Of a stretch of DNA of 13,680 nucleotides, positions 1-7,678 are shown in pieces; within the stretch, counting starts at the first letter, position 1, and the number at the start of each line of letters is the position of its first letter. Both the position numbers and the translations under genes were made by a program. Location: the NCBI GenBank assembly GCA_021801945.1, contig JAKABE010000043.1, positions 1 through 13,680 on the forward strand. Reading direction: 5' to 3'. The DNA is from Acidobacteriota bacterium (GTDB lineage Bacteria > Acidobacteriota > Terriglobia > Terriglobales > Acidobacteriaceae). The notes below the pieces were generated by a model that worked only from the letters and a program-made list of their open reading frames with translations, made no database searches and was not told where the DNA came from.

Positions 1-339
1 GTTCACCGTGTAATTGAGCCAGTTGCCGGTGGCGCGCAGGTTCAAGTAGCGGTTGACATTGATCGCTGCCTGCAAGTTCACGCCCATCGTCGAGACCCCA
101 CCCCCCAGCGCCAGCCGCGAAAAGGGCGCGGGCGCGGTGAAGGGCTTCTTGGCTTTCTCCTTCTTCGCATTCTGCACCGCCGGGGCCGCGCTTGCAGCCG
201 GAGCAGGGCTTGCGGGGCCAGTACCGAACGTGGGCCGCGGCGGCGGAGACATCTGTGTGGCAGAGGGGGTTGTTTGCGCAAATACAAGCTGCGGCGCGGC
301 CACCAGGACGAGCATCATGCGCACGGCTGTTCGTTTCAA
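1..339 (-). CDS. Secreted outer-membrane-type protein, N-terminal part (cut by window edge)
   Basis: Only the first 113 codons are present; the frame is open to position 1. The start is a TTG at 339, chosen because GGAGG lies 8 bases upstream (about 348-352) and because it gives a good signal peptide: KRTAVR, then the hydrophobic stretch MMLVLVAAPQLVFA, with likely cleavage after VFA before QTT. A Pro/Ala-rich low-complexity linker with a short lysine patch (KKEKAKKP) follows. After it comes a sequence of alternating polar and hydrophobic residues (LALGGGVSTMGVNLQ, then NVNRYLNLRATGNW), typical of the first strands of a beta barrel. Similar GGGVS..GVNLQ..NVNRY..LR openings occur in acidobacterial proteins of unknown function. 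I infer a periplasm-facing or outer-membrane barrel protein. The function is unknown and the C-terminus is not visible. Confidence 0.75.
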   Translation of the reverse strand, partial: MKRTAVRMMLVLVAAPQLVFAQTTPSATQMSPPPRPTFGTGPASPAPAASAAPAVQNAKKEKAKKPFTAPAPFSRLALGGGVSTMGVNLQAAINVNRYLNLRATGNWLNYTVN

Positions 340-616
340 AACGGTTGCCTCCGATGGGCTGAGAATCTGTGGCCGGCGAATCAGCGGATGATCCTTGTGG
401 CGCGGTGAGCCCGCATTCATCATTCGCGGCCGCAAAGAGCCTCTTTGACGAAGGCGAAGCGGGAATCGATCTCCGATGCTAGCAGCGCACATTGCATGGT
501 GCAAGAGGCGCCACGCGCCGCGGTACCGTCTTTGTCACTTGCCGTTATCCCGGCGCAATCTCCCCGTGAGGCGCGGCTGCAGAAGTCGCCGGAAGCCAAT
601 GCCGTAATCTAGGCGC

Positions 617-1726
617 ATGGCCATGCAGTACTGCGAGCCCGCGAAGATTGCTGAATTGCGCCAGGGTCTGCTGGAGTGGTATGAGCGCAACCGCCGCGAT
701 CTGCCCTGGCGGAGGAGCCGCGATCCCTATGCGATTTGGGTCTCTGAGATCATGCTCCAGCAGACGCGTGTGGCTGTGGTCATCCAGCGCTATCGCGTCT
801 TTATGGCGCGCTTTCCCTCCCTGGTCTCGCTGGCTTTGGCGCGGGAGGAGGAAGTGCTGGCGTTGTGGAGCGGCTTGGGCTATTACCGGCGTGCGCGCAT
901 GTTGTTCAAGGCGGCGCAGTTTGTGGCCAACCACCACCACGGCAACCTGCCGGTCACGGCCAATGAACTGCGTGCACTGCCCGGAATCGGCGCTTATACG
1001 GCCGCCGCCATCGCCAGCATCGCGCACGGTGAGCAAGTGGCCGTGGTCGACGGCAACGTTGAGCGGGTGCTATGCCGCCTGGCGGGTTGGGAGATGGGCA
1101 GCCGCAAGGGCGGCGCCGCCCTTAAGCGCAAAATCGAAGAGTTGGCTGGGCTCCTTGTTGATCCCCGGCGCCCAGGCGACTTCAACCAGGCGATGATGGA
1201 ACTGGGCGCGACCCTCTGTTTGCCCCGCAATCCCCTGTGCCAGACCTGCCCAGCCCTTCGTCATTGCCATACCCGCGGCGAACACAAAACTTCGCCGCGG
1301 CCTCGGATGCTCAGCCGCGAGGTTGCCCATGCGCTCAGCGTGCGCAGCCGCCGCAACCCGGGCAACGCGCACGCTACCACGGGCCGCGAGGTGCTGCTGG
1401 AACAGCGGCCGGATTCGGTGTCGGTCATGCCTGGCCTTTGGGAGTTGCCGTTGCTGCGCGAGCCGGCCGTTCCCCCGGATGAATTGCGCATGACCGTCCG
1501 CCATGCCATCATGCAGGTGAACTACTACGTGCGCATCCGCGCCGTTCTTGAAGACGACGCGGAAACCTTGACCATTCCCGGCGGCCAGCGGCGTTGGGTG
1601 CCGCTTCACGAGGCTGTCGGCATGCCCCTCACCGGTCTAGCCCGCAAGGTGCTCACGCGCGCACGCCTGCTCCCCTCCGCGGCCCTTGGGGCTCTTGCCC
1701 CCGGGCGCGGCGCGGAACTTTCTTGA
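617..1726 (+). CDS. mutY: A/G-specific adenine glycosylase MutY
   Basis: This is a 369-residue base-excision repair glycosylase that removes adenine mispaired with 8-oxoguanine or guanine. The N-terminal half is the HhH-GPD fold. The catalytic Glu is E44 in WVSEIMLQQTR. The helix-hairpin-helix is LPGIGAYTAAAIASIAHG (121-138), followed by the catalytic Asp, D145, in VVDGN. The [4Fe-4S] cluster loop has C201, C208, C211 and C217 with C-X6-C-X2-C-X5-C spacing, exactly as in the family. The C-terminal part (about 235-350; LLEQRP and MPGLWELP) is the MutT/NUDIX-like 8-oxoG recognition domain. Length is normal. The start at ATG 617 has only a short AGG upstream; the in-frame ATG at 623 is an alternative. 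It is divergent from the left-edge gene and convergent with the zinc-ribbon gene, so it is probably a single-gene transcript. Confidence 0.96.
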   Translation: MAMQYCEPAKIAELRQGLLEWYERNRRDLPWRRSRDPYAIWVSEIMLQQTRVAVVIQRYRVFMARFPSLVSLALAREEEVLALWSGLGYYRRARMLFKAAQFVANHHHGNLPVTANELRALPGIGAYTAAAIASIAHGEQVAVVDGNVERVLCRLAGWEMGSRKGGAALKRKIEELAGLLVDPRRPGDFNQAMMELGATLCLPRNPLCQTCPALRHCHTRGEHKTSPRPRMLSREVAHALSVRSRRNPGNAHATTGREVLLEQRPDSVSVMPGLWELPLLREPAVPPDELRMTVRHAIMQVNYYVRIRAVLEDDAETLTIPGGQRRWVPLHEAVGMPLTGLARKVLTRARLLPSAALGALAPGRGAELS

Positions 1727-1790
1727 TCCAGAGTTGCCGCAACTTCGAGCGTTCGTGTGCCGGGCTCATTGGACGGCTCCTGAGCGAGCC

Positions 1791-1997
1791 TCAGTAATAG
1801 TCTGCGCAACTCATGTAGTAGCCGCACTGTGTGCAGACCAGCTTGCAACGGTGGCTGCTGAGTTGGCGCCCGCAATTGGGGCACACCTGGCTGTGGTGGT
1901 CCGCCGCCGCCGCGCCCTCCGCCTCACCATGCGAGACATTTTGCGCAGCATCGATCACAAATCCGGAATCGAAAGCGCGTGGCCGTTCAGGCAACAT
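1791..1997 (-). CDS. Small CxxC zinc-ribbon protein, 68 residues
   Basis: The C-terminus carries a compact zinc-ribbon: [20 protein letters not shown], then GYYMSC. The metal pairs are C39/C42 and C55/C58, with extra cysteines at 51 and 64. Short proteins ending in this CPNCG...KLVC..CGY..SC pattern occur widely in Acidobacteriota and neighbouring phyla and have no assigned function. The first 38 residues are poorly conserved-looking and acidic/Ala-rich. The start is uncertain. I chose ATG 1997 because the longer frame (to 2132) begins with low-quality Arg-rich sequence, but no strong ribosome site precedes 1997. A TATGCT box at 2010-2015 (minus strand) lies so close that a near-leaderless mRNA is possible. 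The gene converges on mutY (64 bases away) and is divergent from osmC. Confidence 0.72.
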   Translation of the reverse strand: MLPERPRAFDSGFVIDAAQNVSHGEAEGAAAADHHSQVCPNCGRQLSSHRCKLVCTQCGYYMSCADYY

Positions 1998-2035
1998 GCC
2001 CGACAGATTAGCATAGAAGAGAGGCGGCGCAGTAC

Positions 2036-2052
2036 GCTCTCTATGAGAGAGC
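2036..2052. promoter_or_regulatory. Perfect palindrome in the divergent zinc-ribbon/osmC gap
   Basis: The sequence GCTCTCT-ATG-AGAGAGC is a 7-bp perfect inverted repeat with a 3-base centre. It is flanked by two GTAC tetramers (2032-2035 and 2059-2062) and followed by a run of seven T (2069-2075). It lies in the 164-base gap between two divergent genes, about 110 bases before the osmC start. That position fits an operator for a dimeric regulator, but it does not match the OhrR or OxyR sites I know. Calling it an operator is inference; the palindrome itself is read directly. Confidence 0.35.
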
Positions 2053-2161
2053 CGTCTCGTACATTGGCTTTTTTTGAGCAGCGCCTGGGCGTCCCCATCG
2101 CGGCGCATCCGGCAACCACGACTGCAACTCAAGGATTCTTGAATCCCCCAAGGAGGAACTT

Positions 2162-2593
2162 ATGGCAAGCAAGGCAAGTGCGGTTTGGACAGGTTCATTG
2201 AAGGAAGGTAAAGGCACAATCTCCACGGCGACGGGAGTGCTGAAGGACGCAAATTATTCGTTCGCCACCCGTTTTGAAGGCGCGGCCGCCGGCACCACGC
2301 CAGAGGAAATGATTGCGGCCGCCCATGCCAGTTGCTTCTCGATGGCGCTGGGCGCGCAGTTGGGTGGCGCGGGCCTGACACCCACCCGGATTGAAACGCA
2401 TGCTGCCGTAACCCTGGCCAAGACCGACGCGGGCTTCGCGGTGACCAGGATCGCCCTCTCCACCACGGCGAGCGTTCCCGGCGCCAGCAAAGAGGCCTTT
2501 GACAAAGCCGCGGCCGACGCGAAAGCCGGCTGCCCGATCTCGAAGCTCTTCGCCAACAATACCGAGATCACCCTCGACGCCAAGCTCGTCTAG
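2162..2593 (+). CDS. osmC: OsmC-type peroxiredoxin (organic hydroperoxide reductase)
   Basis: This 143-residue protein has the same length as E. coli OsmC. OsmC proteins reduce organic hydroperoxides in the cytoplasm with a thiol pair. Here the two cysteines are C58 (in AHASCFSM) and C124 (in AKAGCPISK). The partner residues R37 and E48 lie at the expected places, each one position from the E. coli numbering. The conserved GTTPEEMIAAAHASC segment and the C-terminal ISKLFANNTEI are typical of the OsmC rather than the Ohr or YhfA subgroups. The start is well supported: AAGGAGG lies five bases before ATG 2162. The gene stands alone, divergent from the zinc-ribbon gene, and a GC-rich hairpin follows its stop codon, suggesting a monocistronic stress gene. 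Confidence 0.96.
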   Translation: MASKASAVWTGSLKEGKGTISTATGVLKDANYSFATRFEGAAAGTTPEEMIAAAHASCFSMALGAQLGGAGLTPTRIETHAAVTLAKTDAGFAVTRIALSTTASVPGASKEAFDKAAADAKAGCPISKLFANNTEITLDAKLV

Positions 2594-2607
2594 TGCAGAT
2601 CCGGCTC

Positions 2608-2638
2608 CGCCGGCCGGGGCATTTTGTGCCGGCCGGCG
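2608..2638 (+). terminator. Hairpin after osmC, probable terminator without a T-tract
   Basis: A perfect 10-bp stem (CGCCGGCCGG with CCGGCCGGCG) and an 11-base loop begin 14 bases after the osmC stop codon. The bases after it are not T-rich (TCTACCGGG), so intrinsic termination is not certain. Position and stability are the only support. Confidence 0.45.
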
Positions 2639-2697
2639 TCTACCGGGGGCGCTGAGCCTGAAGCTCGCAACCGAATTGCGTTGTCGTCCTGGGCGGA

Positions 2698-2721
2698 GCT
2701 TGCCGCGTCTTTGCGGCAAGC
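2698..2721. repeat. 9-bp perfect inverted repeat, loop of six
   Basis: GCTTGCCGC-GTCTTT-GCGGCAAGC is an uninterrupted stem-loop about 60 bases beyond the first hairpin after osmC. No T-run follows. It may be a back-up terminator or a member of an interspersed repeat; the window contains only one copy. Confidence 0.5.
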
Positions 2722-3094
2722 GGAGTCGAAGAGCCCGTGGGTGCTTCTCTCTGGTTCGTGGCCCTGCCTTTGCGGGCCCATGCTTCGGCCGCGCTGGCAA
2801 GTTTCGGATTGAATGAGATCCACGCGCTCACCGCCCCTCAACTCAAGGAAACTCCGCGCAGCGGCCATCTCTTCCTGATTCGGCGCGAACACGGCTCGGT
2901 CTCTGCCCGTCAATGGGCTTCCAGGCACGGAAGCCTGTGCCGGCCCGGCCTTTCTGAAGACCTGATCCGAACGGCCGCGGCCTTCAAGAAAAATCCTGCT
3001 CTCGTTGATTCGGCGCCATCCGGCCGTGTTGCAGATCACACGGCTGGGAACTTGCCCGGCGCATTCTTCGTATGCAACCTGCAAGAGGTATGCT

Positions 3095-5656
3095 ATGCGA
3101 ACCCTGGGGCAGGATCTTGTGTACGCTCTGCGCCAGATGCGGCAATCGCCCATCTTCACCCTGACCGCTATGCTTACGTTGGCGCTCGGCATCGGCGCTA
3201 CCACCGCCATCTTTTCGCTGATTCATACAGTCATGCTGAAGTCGTTGCCGGTGACGGACCCCGCGACGCTGTACCGCGTGGGCGAGGGCCGCGATTGCTG
3301 CGTGAACATGGGACCGGAGGGAAGCTGGGGGCTCTTTCCCTACGTGCTCTATCAGCGCTTCCAGGCTGCCGCACCAGAGTTCGAGCAGATGGCGGCATTC
3401 CAGGCGGGGCGCGACCTGTTTAGCGTCCGGCGTGGCGGAGAGACCGGACAAGCAAAGCCGCTGAACGCCGAATATGTTTCAGGAAATTACTTCTCCACCT
3501 TCGGCATTCGCGCCTTTGCCGGGCGCACGCTGGTGCCGGCCGACGATCAGCGCAAGGCCCCGCCTGCCGCGATGCTCACGCACCGTGCCTGGCAGCAGTT
3601 GTATGGGGCGGATCCCAGTGTCGTCGGCGCCACCTTTTACCTCGACGGCCATCCCTTCACCATCGTCGGGATTGCGCCCCCAGGTTTCGATGGTGAGACT
3701 CTCAAGAGCGATCCGCCGGAACTCTTCCTGCCCATCCAGCAGGAACCCCTGATTGCGGGCGAAAACACGCTGCTGAACCTGCCGATGGCCTGGCTACGCA
3801 TCATTGGCCGTGTCCGGCCGGGGACAAACCCGGATTCGCTGGGGCCACGGTTCACCACGCTGCTGCGCAACTGGTTTGTGAATGACTTCGGCCCGCTCTA
3901 TCCGCAGTTTGCGCCACAGGTCAAAGAGGTGCTTCCCAAGCAGCACGTCCGCATCACTCCCGGCGGGGCGGGAATCGGCGTGATGAAGGCCGACTACCAG
4001 GCCAGCCTGAGCATCCTGCTCGCCGTCTGTGGACTGGTGCTGCTCATCGCCTGCGCGAACATCGCCAACCTCCTGCTGGCGCGCGCATCGGCGCGCAATC
4101 CGCAGACCGCCATCCGGCTTGCGCTTGGGGCGCCCCGCGGGCGCCTGATCCGGCAGTGGCTCACGGAGAGCCTCGTGCTGGCGACGGTCGGTGGTGCCGC
4201 GGGACTTGTGGTGGCCTTTGCCGGCGTCAAGCTCATCGTTGCGCTTGCCTTTCGCCATGCGCACTACGTCCCCATCAGCGCCCTGCCCTCGCTGCCCGTG
4301 TTGGGCTTCGCCTTCGGCGTGTCGCTCATCACTGGTTTGCTCTTCGGAACGGCCCCCGCGTGGCTGGCCTCGCGCGCCAATCCCCTGGCGGCGCTGCACG
4401 GTGCCAGCCGCACGACGCGCGATCGCAGCTCCTTCTGGCGGAAGTCGCTGGTGGTGTTCCAGGCGACCCTGTCCGTGGTGCTGCTGAGCGGGGCAGGTCT
4501 GCTCGTGCGCAGTCTCGAAAAGATGCAGAACCAGGATTTTGGCTTCCTGACCGATCACCGCGTAAGCATCAGCTTGTATGCGCCGTTTACGGGCTACTCA
4601 GCCGAGAAGTTGGATGCCACCTACCGGGCGCTACAGCAGCGGCTCGAACAGATTCCGGGCGTCAAAAGGGCGGCGCTGGCGTTATATACACCCTTCACCA
4701 ACAACTGGGGCGAGCTGATCTTCCGGCCAGGTTCCAAACCGCCCAATCTAGACGACCCCGAGCACATCTCCGCCTCCTGGGACCGAGTGAGCCCCGGCTA
4801 CCTGGAGGTCATGGGGCAGTCGCTGGTGCGGGGAAGAACCATTACCCGCCAGGACACGGCCGCCACGCGCAACGTCGCGGTGGTGGACGAGGCTTTTGTC
4901 AAGCGTTACTTCATGCCCGGCGAGAATCCCATCGGTCATGTCTTCGGAATTGACGAGCCGCGCTACGCGAAGACCTACGAGATCGTGGGCGTGCTGCACA
5001 CGGCAAACTATACCGATCCGAGCGGCCATTGGCGGCCGCCGCTGTTCTTTGTCCCGCTGGCGCAACATGCCACCTACGACAAGCAGATGATCCAGATGGT
5101 CGACGACCGCAGCCACATCATGGAAGCCGCGGTGCTCGAGATCCAGGGAGGGATGGAGGGACTGGAGGCGCAGGTGAAGCGCGCCTTCTCCGACGTCGAT
5201 CCCAACCTGACTTTGGTTAGGATTCGACCCATGGCGCAGCAGGTGGCCGACCGCCTGGACCAGGAACGGACCGTGGCCCAACTAACGGGCCTCTTCGGAC
5301 TCCTCGCCCTGATCTTGGCGGGCGTTGGGCTCTACGGCGTGACCGCGTATGGCGTGGAGCGGCGGACCAGCGAGATCGGAGTGCGCATTGCAATGGGGGC
5401 GAACCGCACCGGCGTGGTGGCGCTGGTGCTGAAAGGTGCTTTCCTGCAGATTGTCATCGGGCTGCTTATCGGCGTGCCTGCGTCGATCGGCTGTGCCCGC
5501 CTGATCGCCTCCAAGCTGTACCAGGTGAAAGGTTGGGATCCTGTGGTGCTCTCCGGAGCGGTGCTGGCGATGGGCTTGTGCGCGCTCGCCGCCAGTCTGG
5601 TTCCGGCGCGAAGGGCGGCGGCGGTGAATCCGGTCGCGGCCTTGCGGGTGGAGTAG
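3095..5656 (+). CDS. ADOP-family ABC-type permease (FtsX/MacB-like, duplicated)
   Basis: This 853-residue protein is an acidobacterial duplicated orphan permease. An ADOP consists of two fused MacB/FtsX permease units with no ATPase of its own. The N-terminus has the typical LGQDLVYALRQMRQSP amphipathic stretch and then a first membrane helix (about 20-42). A periplasmic MacB-core domain follows, carrying the DCC motif (GRDCCVNMGPEG). Three helices come at about 303-328, 355-380 and 395-420, another at about 450-468, then a second periplasmic domain and helices at about 728-750, 770-800 and 815-838. The C-terminal ARRAAAVNPVAALRVE is diagnostic. I set the start at ATG 3095 because AAGAGG lies six bases before it and the protein then begins at the family's usual N-terminus; the longer frame from 3005 has no such support. 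No PadR regulator or ATPase is adjacent. Substrate and function are unknown; MacB relatives power efflux or envelope transport. Confidence 0.93.
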   Translation: MRTLGQDLVYALRQMRQSPIFTLTAMLTLALGIGATTAIFSLIHTVMLKSLPVTDPATLYRVGEGRDCCVNMGPEGSWGLFPYVLYQRFQAAAPEFEQMAAFQAGRDLFSVRRGGETGQAKPLNAEYVSGNYFSTFGIRAFAGRTLVPADDQRKAPPAAMLTHRAWQQLYGADPSVVGATFYLDGHPFTIVGIAPPGFDGETLKSDPPELFLPIQQEPLIAGENTLLNLPMAWLRIIGRVRPGTNPDSLGPRFTTLLRNWFVNDFGPLYPQFAPQVKEVLPKQHVRITPGGAGIGVMKADYQASLSILLAVCGLVLLIACANIANLLLARASARNPQTAIRLALGAPRGRLIRQWLTESLVLATVGGAAGLVVAFAGVKLIVALAFRHAHYVPISALPSLPVLGFAFGVSLITGLLFGTAPAWLASRANPLAALHGASRTTRDRSSFWRKSLVVFQATLSVVLLSGAGLLVRSLEKMQNQDFGFLTDHRVSISLYAPFTGYSAEKLDATYRALQQRLEQIPGVKRAALALYTPFTNNWGELIFRPGSKPPNLDDPEHISASWDRVSPGYLEVMGQSLVRGRTITRQDTAATRNVAVVDEAFVKRYFMPGENPIGHVFGIDEPRYAKTYEIVGVLHTANYTDPSGHWRPPLFFVPLAQHATYDKQMIQMVDDRSHIMEAAVLEIQGGMEGLEAQVKRAFSDVDPNLTLVRIRPMAQQVADRLDQERTVAQLTGLFGLLALILAGVGLYGVTAYGVERRTSEIGVRIAMGANRTGVVALVLKGAFLQIVIGLLIGVPASIGCARLIASKLYQVKGWDPVVLSGAVLAMGLCALAASLVPARRAAAVNPVAALRVE

Positions 5657-5968
5657 ACCCATGGACGGACAGGGACGAGATTCCGGCAGGCGATCCCTTT
5701 CACTGCCCGCGAACGAACCGGTACCGACCCGCGGCCACAACCTTGTGAACGGGCTGCGCCAGCCGCTTACCGTCCGGCCTTGCAGCACTGCGCAACCTGA
5801 TTCCAATCGCGCGCGGTATTCGCAGCCATCCGCATCAGATCCTTGAGTGAATGAACAGACGCACCCATCCACTCCTCATCCCGGATTCCTTGAAGTGCGG
5901 CTCGCTGAACCGAACTTGCCGGCTGTGCGCTGAATCGGGCGAAGCCGGATGCGCTCCCATCCTGAAAT
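5657..5968. other. Intergenic region between convergent permease and lipoprotein genes
   Basis: Several short frames are present on both strands. The best of them on the minus strand (5767-6015, ending EEWMGASVHSLKDLMRMAANTA...) has no good start and would read through the terminator hairpin at 5969-5998. I recognised no gene, RNA or mobile element here. Confidence 0.4.
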
Positions 5969-5998
5969 GGCAGACCCGCCCTGCTGGGCGGGTCTGCC
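5969..5998 (-). terminator. Strong hairpin terminator for the lipoprotein gene
   Basis: There is a perfect 13-bp stem with a 4-base TGCT loop: the arm GGCAGACCCGCCC and its complement. On the minus strand it begins 68 bases after the stop codon of the lipoprotein gene and is followed by CATTTCAG, a weak T-rich tail. It could also stop readthrough from the permease gene on the other strand. Confidence 0.7.
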
Positions 5999-6066
5999 GC
6001 GCTGCGGCGCCTCATCGGAGACCGGATCAGTCGTCCTGGAGAAGATCCGCTGTTTGTTGCCGCGTC

Positions 6067-7185
6067 TTAGCGATGCCGTTGAGGCAAAGGTACGCGCGGA
6101 ATTGGCTTGACTTCGTTCTCGTTCACGGGCGTCGTCCCCGGAACATCGTTCGAGAAGTTCGCGCCGGAGGGCACCAGATAATCCTGTACTTCTTGCCCTT
6201 CCATTGGGCTGGTGGCCACGCTGATGCGCGAGGAGTCGATGCCCTGTTGGGTTACCAGGTAATCCTTGGCGTTGACGGCGCGCTGCGCGGCATAATACGT
6301 GACCTTGAAGCGCCGCCGCGGATACTTCGCCGCTCGTGCTTCCTGCTTCTGGGTGATGGTTGCCTCGGCGGGTGTCTGTTCGCCTACGAGTACCGCTGTG
6401 GCGTCGGCCTGCTGTTTCAGTTCAAGAGCCACCTGGTCGAGACAGGCCTTGGCCTGGTTGTCCACGCGCGTGGGCCGCCGCTTGTCGGTCGTGAAGCTGA
6501 TCGAGCAGAGCGCCTGGGTATGCGGCGGAGGTGGCGGCGGCGGAGGTGCTAGAACCGTTACCGTCGTGTTGGCGCGCGCCGTGTGGCCCTTGTTGTCGGA
6601 GACGTTACAGGTAATGCCAACTGCTCCGGTCGGTGCTCCGGCCGAAGAAAACTCTGCTGTCGTGCCGCTGCCAGATATGGTGCCCGCTGAAGCCGAGTAA
6701 CTGTAAGTCAGCGGAAGGTTCTGTGGACTCACGGCCGAGGCCGTAATCGTAGCCGTCCCGCCGGGCTTCACTTCCATCGGGTCGGCTGAGCAAGAGATCG
6801 TCGGCGGCTCAAAAGCCTTCACCGTGTAGTTGGCATCGCATTGAGCGGTTTGACCCGGCTTCAGGCCCTCTTTGCCTTTTTTCCCCTCCTTTACTTCAGC
6901 CTTTGCCGTGTAGTTGCCGGGGTCCAGCGACCCCGTCGCCACAGTGGCTGTTTCCCCTGTGCCGGTCACTCCTTCGCCACTCCAGCTATAGATCACGTTC
7001 GTGTGCTTCTTGGTGCTTACCGATCCAGCGGTCGCGGTTACGGTAAGAGGTTCACCAGGGTAGACCGCGGGCGCGCTCGCATTGCACGCCAGAGTTATTG
7101 GTGGAGGCTTCTTGCAGCCCATTGGCAAGAAAGCCAAACTCAACAGCGGAACTGCAAAGGCATATTTCAGGATTCGTTCATTCAT
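6067..7185 (-). CDS. Lipoprotein with two Ig/PKD-like domains and a degenerate OmpA-like C-terminus
   Basis: This is a 372-residue exported protein. The N-terminus MNERILKYAFAVPLLSLAFLPMGCKKPP is a lipoprotein signal with the acylated Cys in PMGC, a slightly unusual lipobox. Two beta-sandwich segments follow (about 30-128 and 130-217; repeated pattern of sAxPxxVxPGexxTxTA... and ...CxVsDnkGHTA). A proline hinge of eight Pro comes next, then an OmpA-like region (about 225-330; AAQRAVNAKDYLVTQQGIDSSRI resembles the RAxxVxxYLxxxGI..RI motif). The very end is hydrophilic. It is inferred to sit in the outer membrane and reach toward peptidoglycan; the pocket residues are not clearly conserved, so binding is uncertain. 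The start at ATG 7185 is supported by GGGGAG eight bases upstream, and the longer frame would place the signal peptide internally. It is transcribed alone toward the terminator at 5969-5998. Confidence 0.82.
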   Translation of the reverse strand: MNERILKYAFAVPLLSLAFLPMGCKKPPPITLACNASAPAVYPGEPLTVTATAGSVSTKKHTNVIYSWSGEGVTGTGETATVATGSLDPGNYTAKAEVKEGKKGKEGLKPGQTAQCDANYTVKAFEPPTISCSADPMEVKPGGTATITASAVSPQNLPLTYSYSASAGTISGSGTTAEFSSAGAPTGAVGITCNVSDNKGHTARANTTVTVLAPPPPPPPPHTQALCSISFTTDKRRPTRVDNQAKACLDQVALELKQQADATAVLVGEQTPAEATITQKQEARAAKYPRRRFKVTYYAAQRAVNAKDYLVTQQGIDSSRISVATSPMEGQEVQDYLVPSGANFSNDVPGTTPVNENEVKPIPRVPLPQRHR

Positions 7186-7247
7186 GTGTTTGCTCCCCAG
7201 TCTAAAAATGTTAGAACCATTCCGAGGTGATGGACCTTTGCTCGACG

Positions 7248-7400
7248 TCACGGATTACTGCCGGTCGTGGGTTCGGTCAGCCAAGAGAAAGGATCGAGCC
7301 CGGCCTGCACAGACCGTTGCAACAGGCGAGAAAACAGGATTGCCCCGCCAGACTTGCTCGCGGCGGTTGATGCGAAGTGTAATCTCGTCCGGGATATGAT
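7248..7400 (-). pseudogene. C-terminal remnant of an IS66-family transposase
   Basis: The minus-strand frame ends at a TGA (7248-7250) and encodes 50 residues. They contain RTRLHFAST..SKSGGAILFSRLLQ and then AGLDPFSWLTEP. This matches the C-terminal tail of IS66 transposases, where a R-K-x-W-L-F-A-G-S segment, a small-residue patch, an AILFSLLQ-like helix and a G-(L/V)-D-P-(F/Y)-x-(W/Y)-L motif occur in that order. Nothing upstream in any frame continues the transposase, there is no start codon, and the terminal repeats are not visible. It is a fossil, not a mobile element. It ends 62 bases before the lipoprotein start codon. The match is from memory of the family and not from an alignment. 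Confidence 0.6.
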
Positions 7401-7678
7401 GGCGCCTCTTCCGGCTCACACGTCCCGGATGGGTTTCTGGTGGTCTTGGAACTGTTCAGTCCCAAGGTGCGCCCCAGTCTAAGAGCGCGGCTGCCGTTCT
7501 TCCGGCTGGTAACTTGTTTCCTCGCCCGAAGGTGGATCGTCCGGGGCGGATGACTAGCTTGGAGTTTAGTTCCTGCCTTTATCCGCGTCGCGTGCAGGCA
7601 GCCGCCGAAGCGCCAACTTATCCAGCCCTCGGGCCAGTGCGCAACCCTCTGCCAAGCCCCACAGGAATCGCCCCGGCT

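Larger units (their letters stand above)
2594..3094. other. Gene-free, hairpin-rich spacer between osmC and the permease gene
   Basis: Reading frames cross this 501-base stretch on both strands, but none has a ribosome site plus recognisable protein sequence. The region holds a 10-bp hairpin at 2608-2638, a 9-bp hairpin at 2698-2721, an imperfect one near 2763-2780 and a pair of overlapping stems at 2916-2941. No transposase or repeat-protein relic was recognised. Confidence 0.5.

Noticed and set aside
3005..3094. A longer N-terminus for the permease, starting at ATG 3005.
   Set aside because: The added 30 residues are not membrane- or family-like, whereas ATG 3095 has AAGAGG at the right distance and starts at the family's normal N-terminus.
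2590..3210. A 206-codon minus-strand frame across the osmC-permease spacer.
   Set aside because: It overlaps the permease N-terminus and the osmC hairpin, has an Arg-rich composition typical of shadow frames, and has no recognisable motif.
2737..3423. A 228-codon plus-strand frame overlapping the start of the permease gene.
   Set aside because: Its second half runs out of frame through the clear permease coding region, and its first half matches nothing I know. No ribosome site was found.
5767..6015. An 82-codon minus-strand frame between the permease and lipoprotein genes.
   Set aside because: It would read through the 13-bp terminator hairpin, lacks a good ribosome site and shows no family resemblance. 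A shorter start inside it cannot be excluded.
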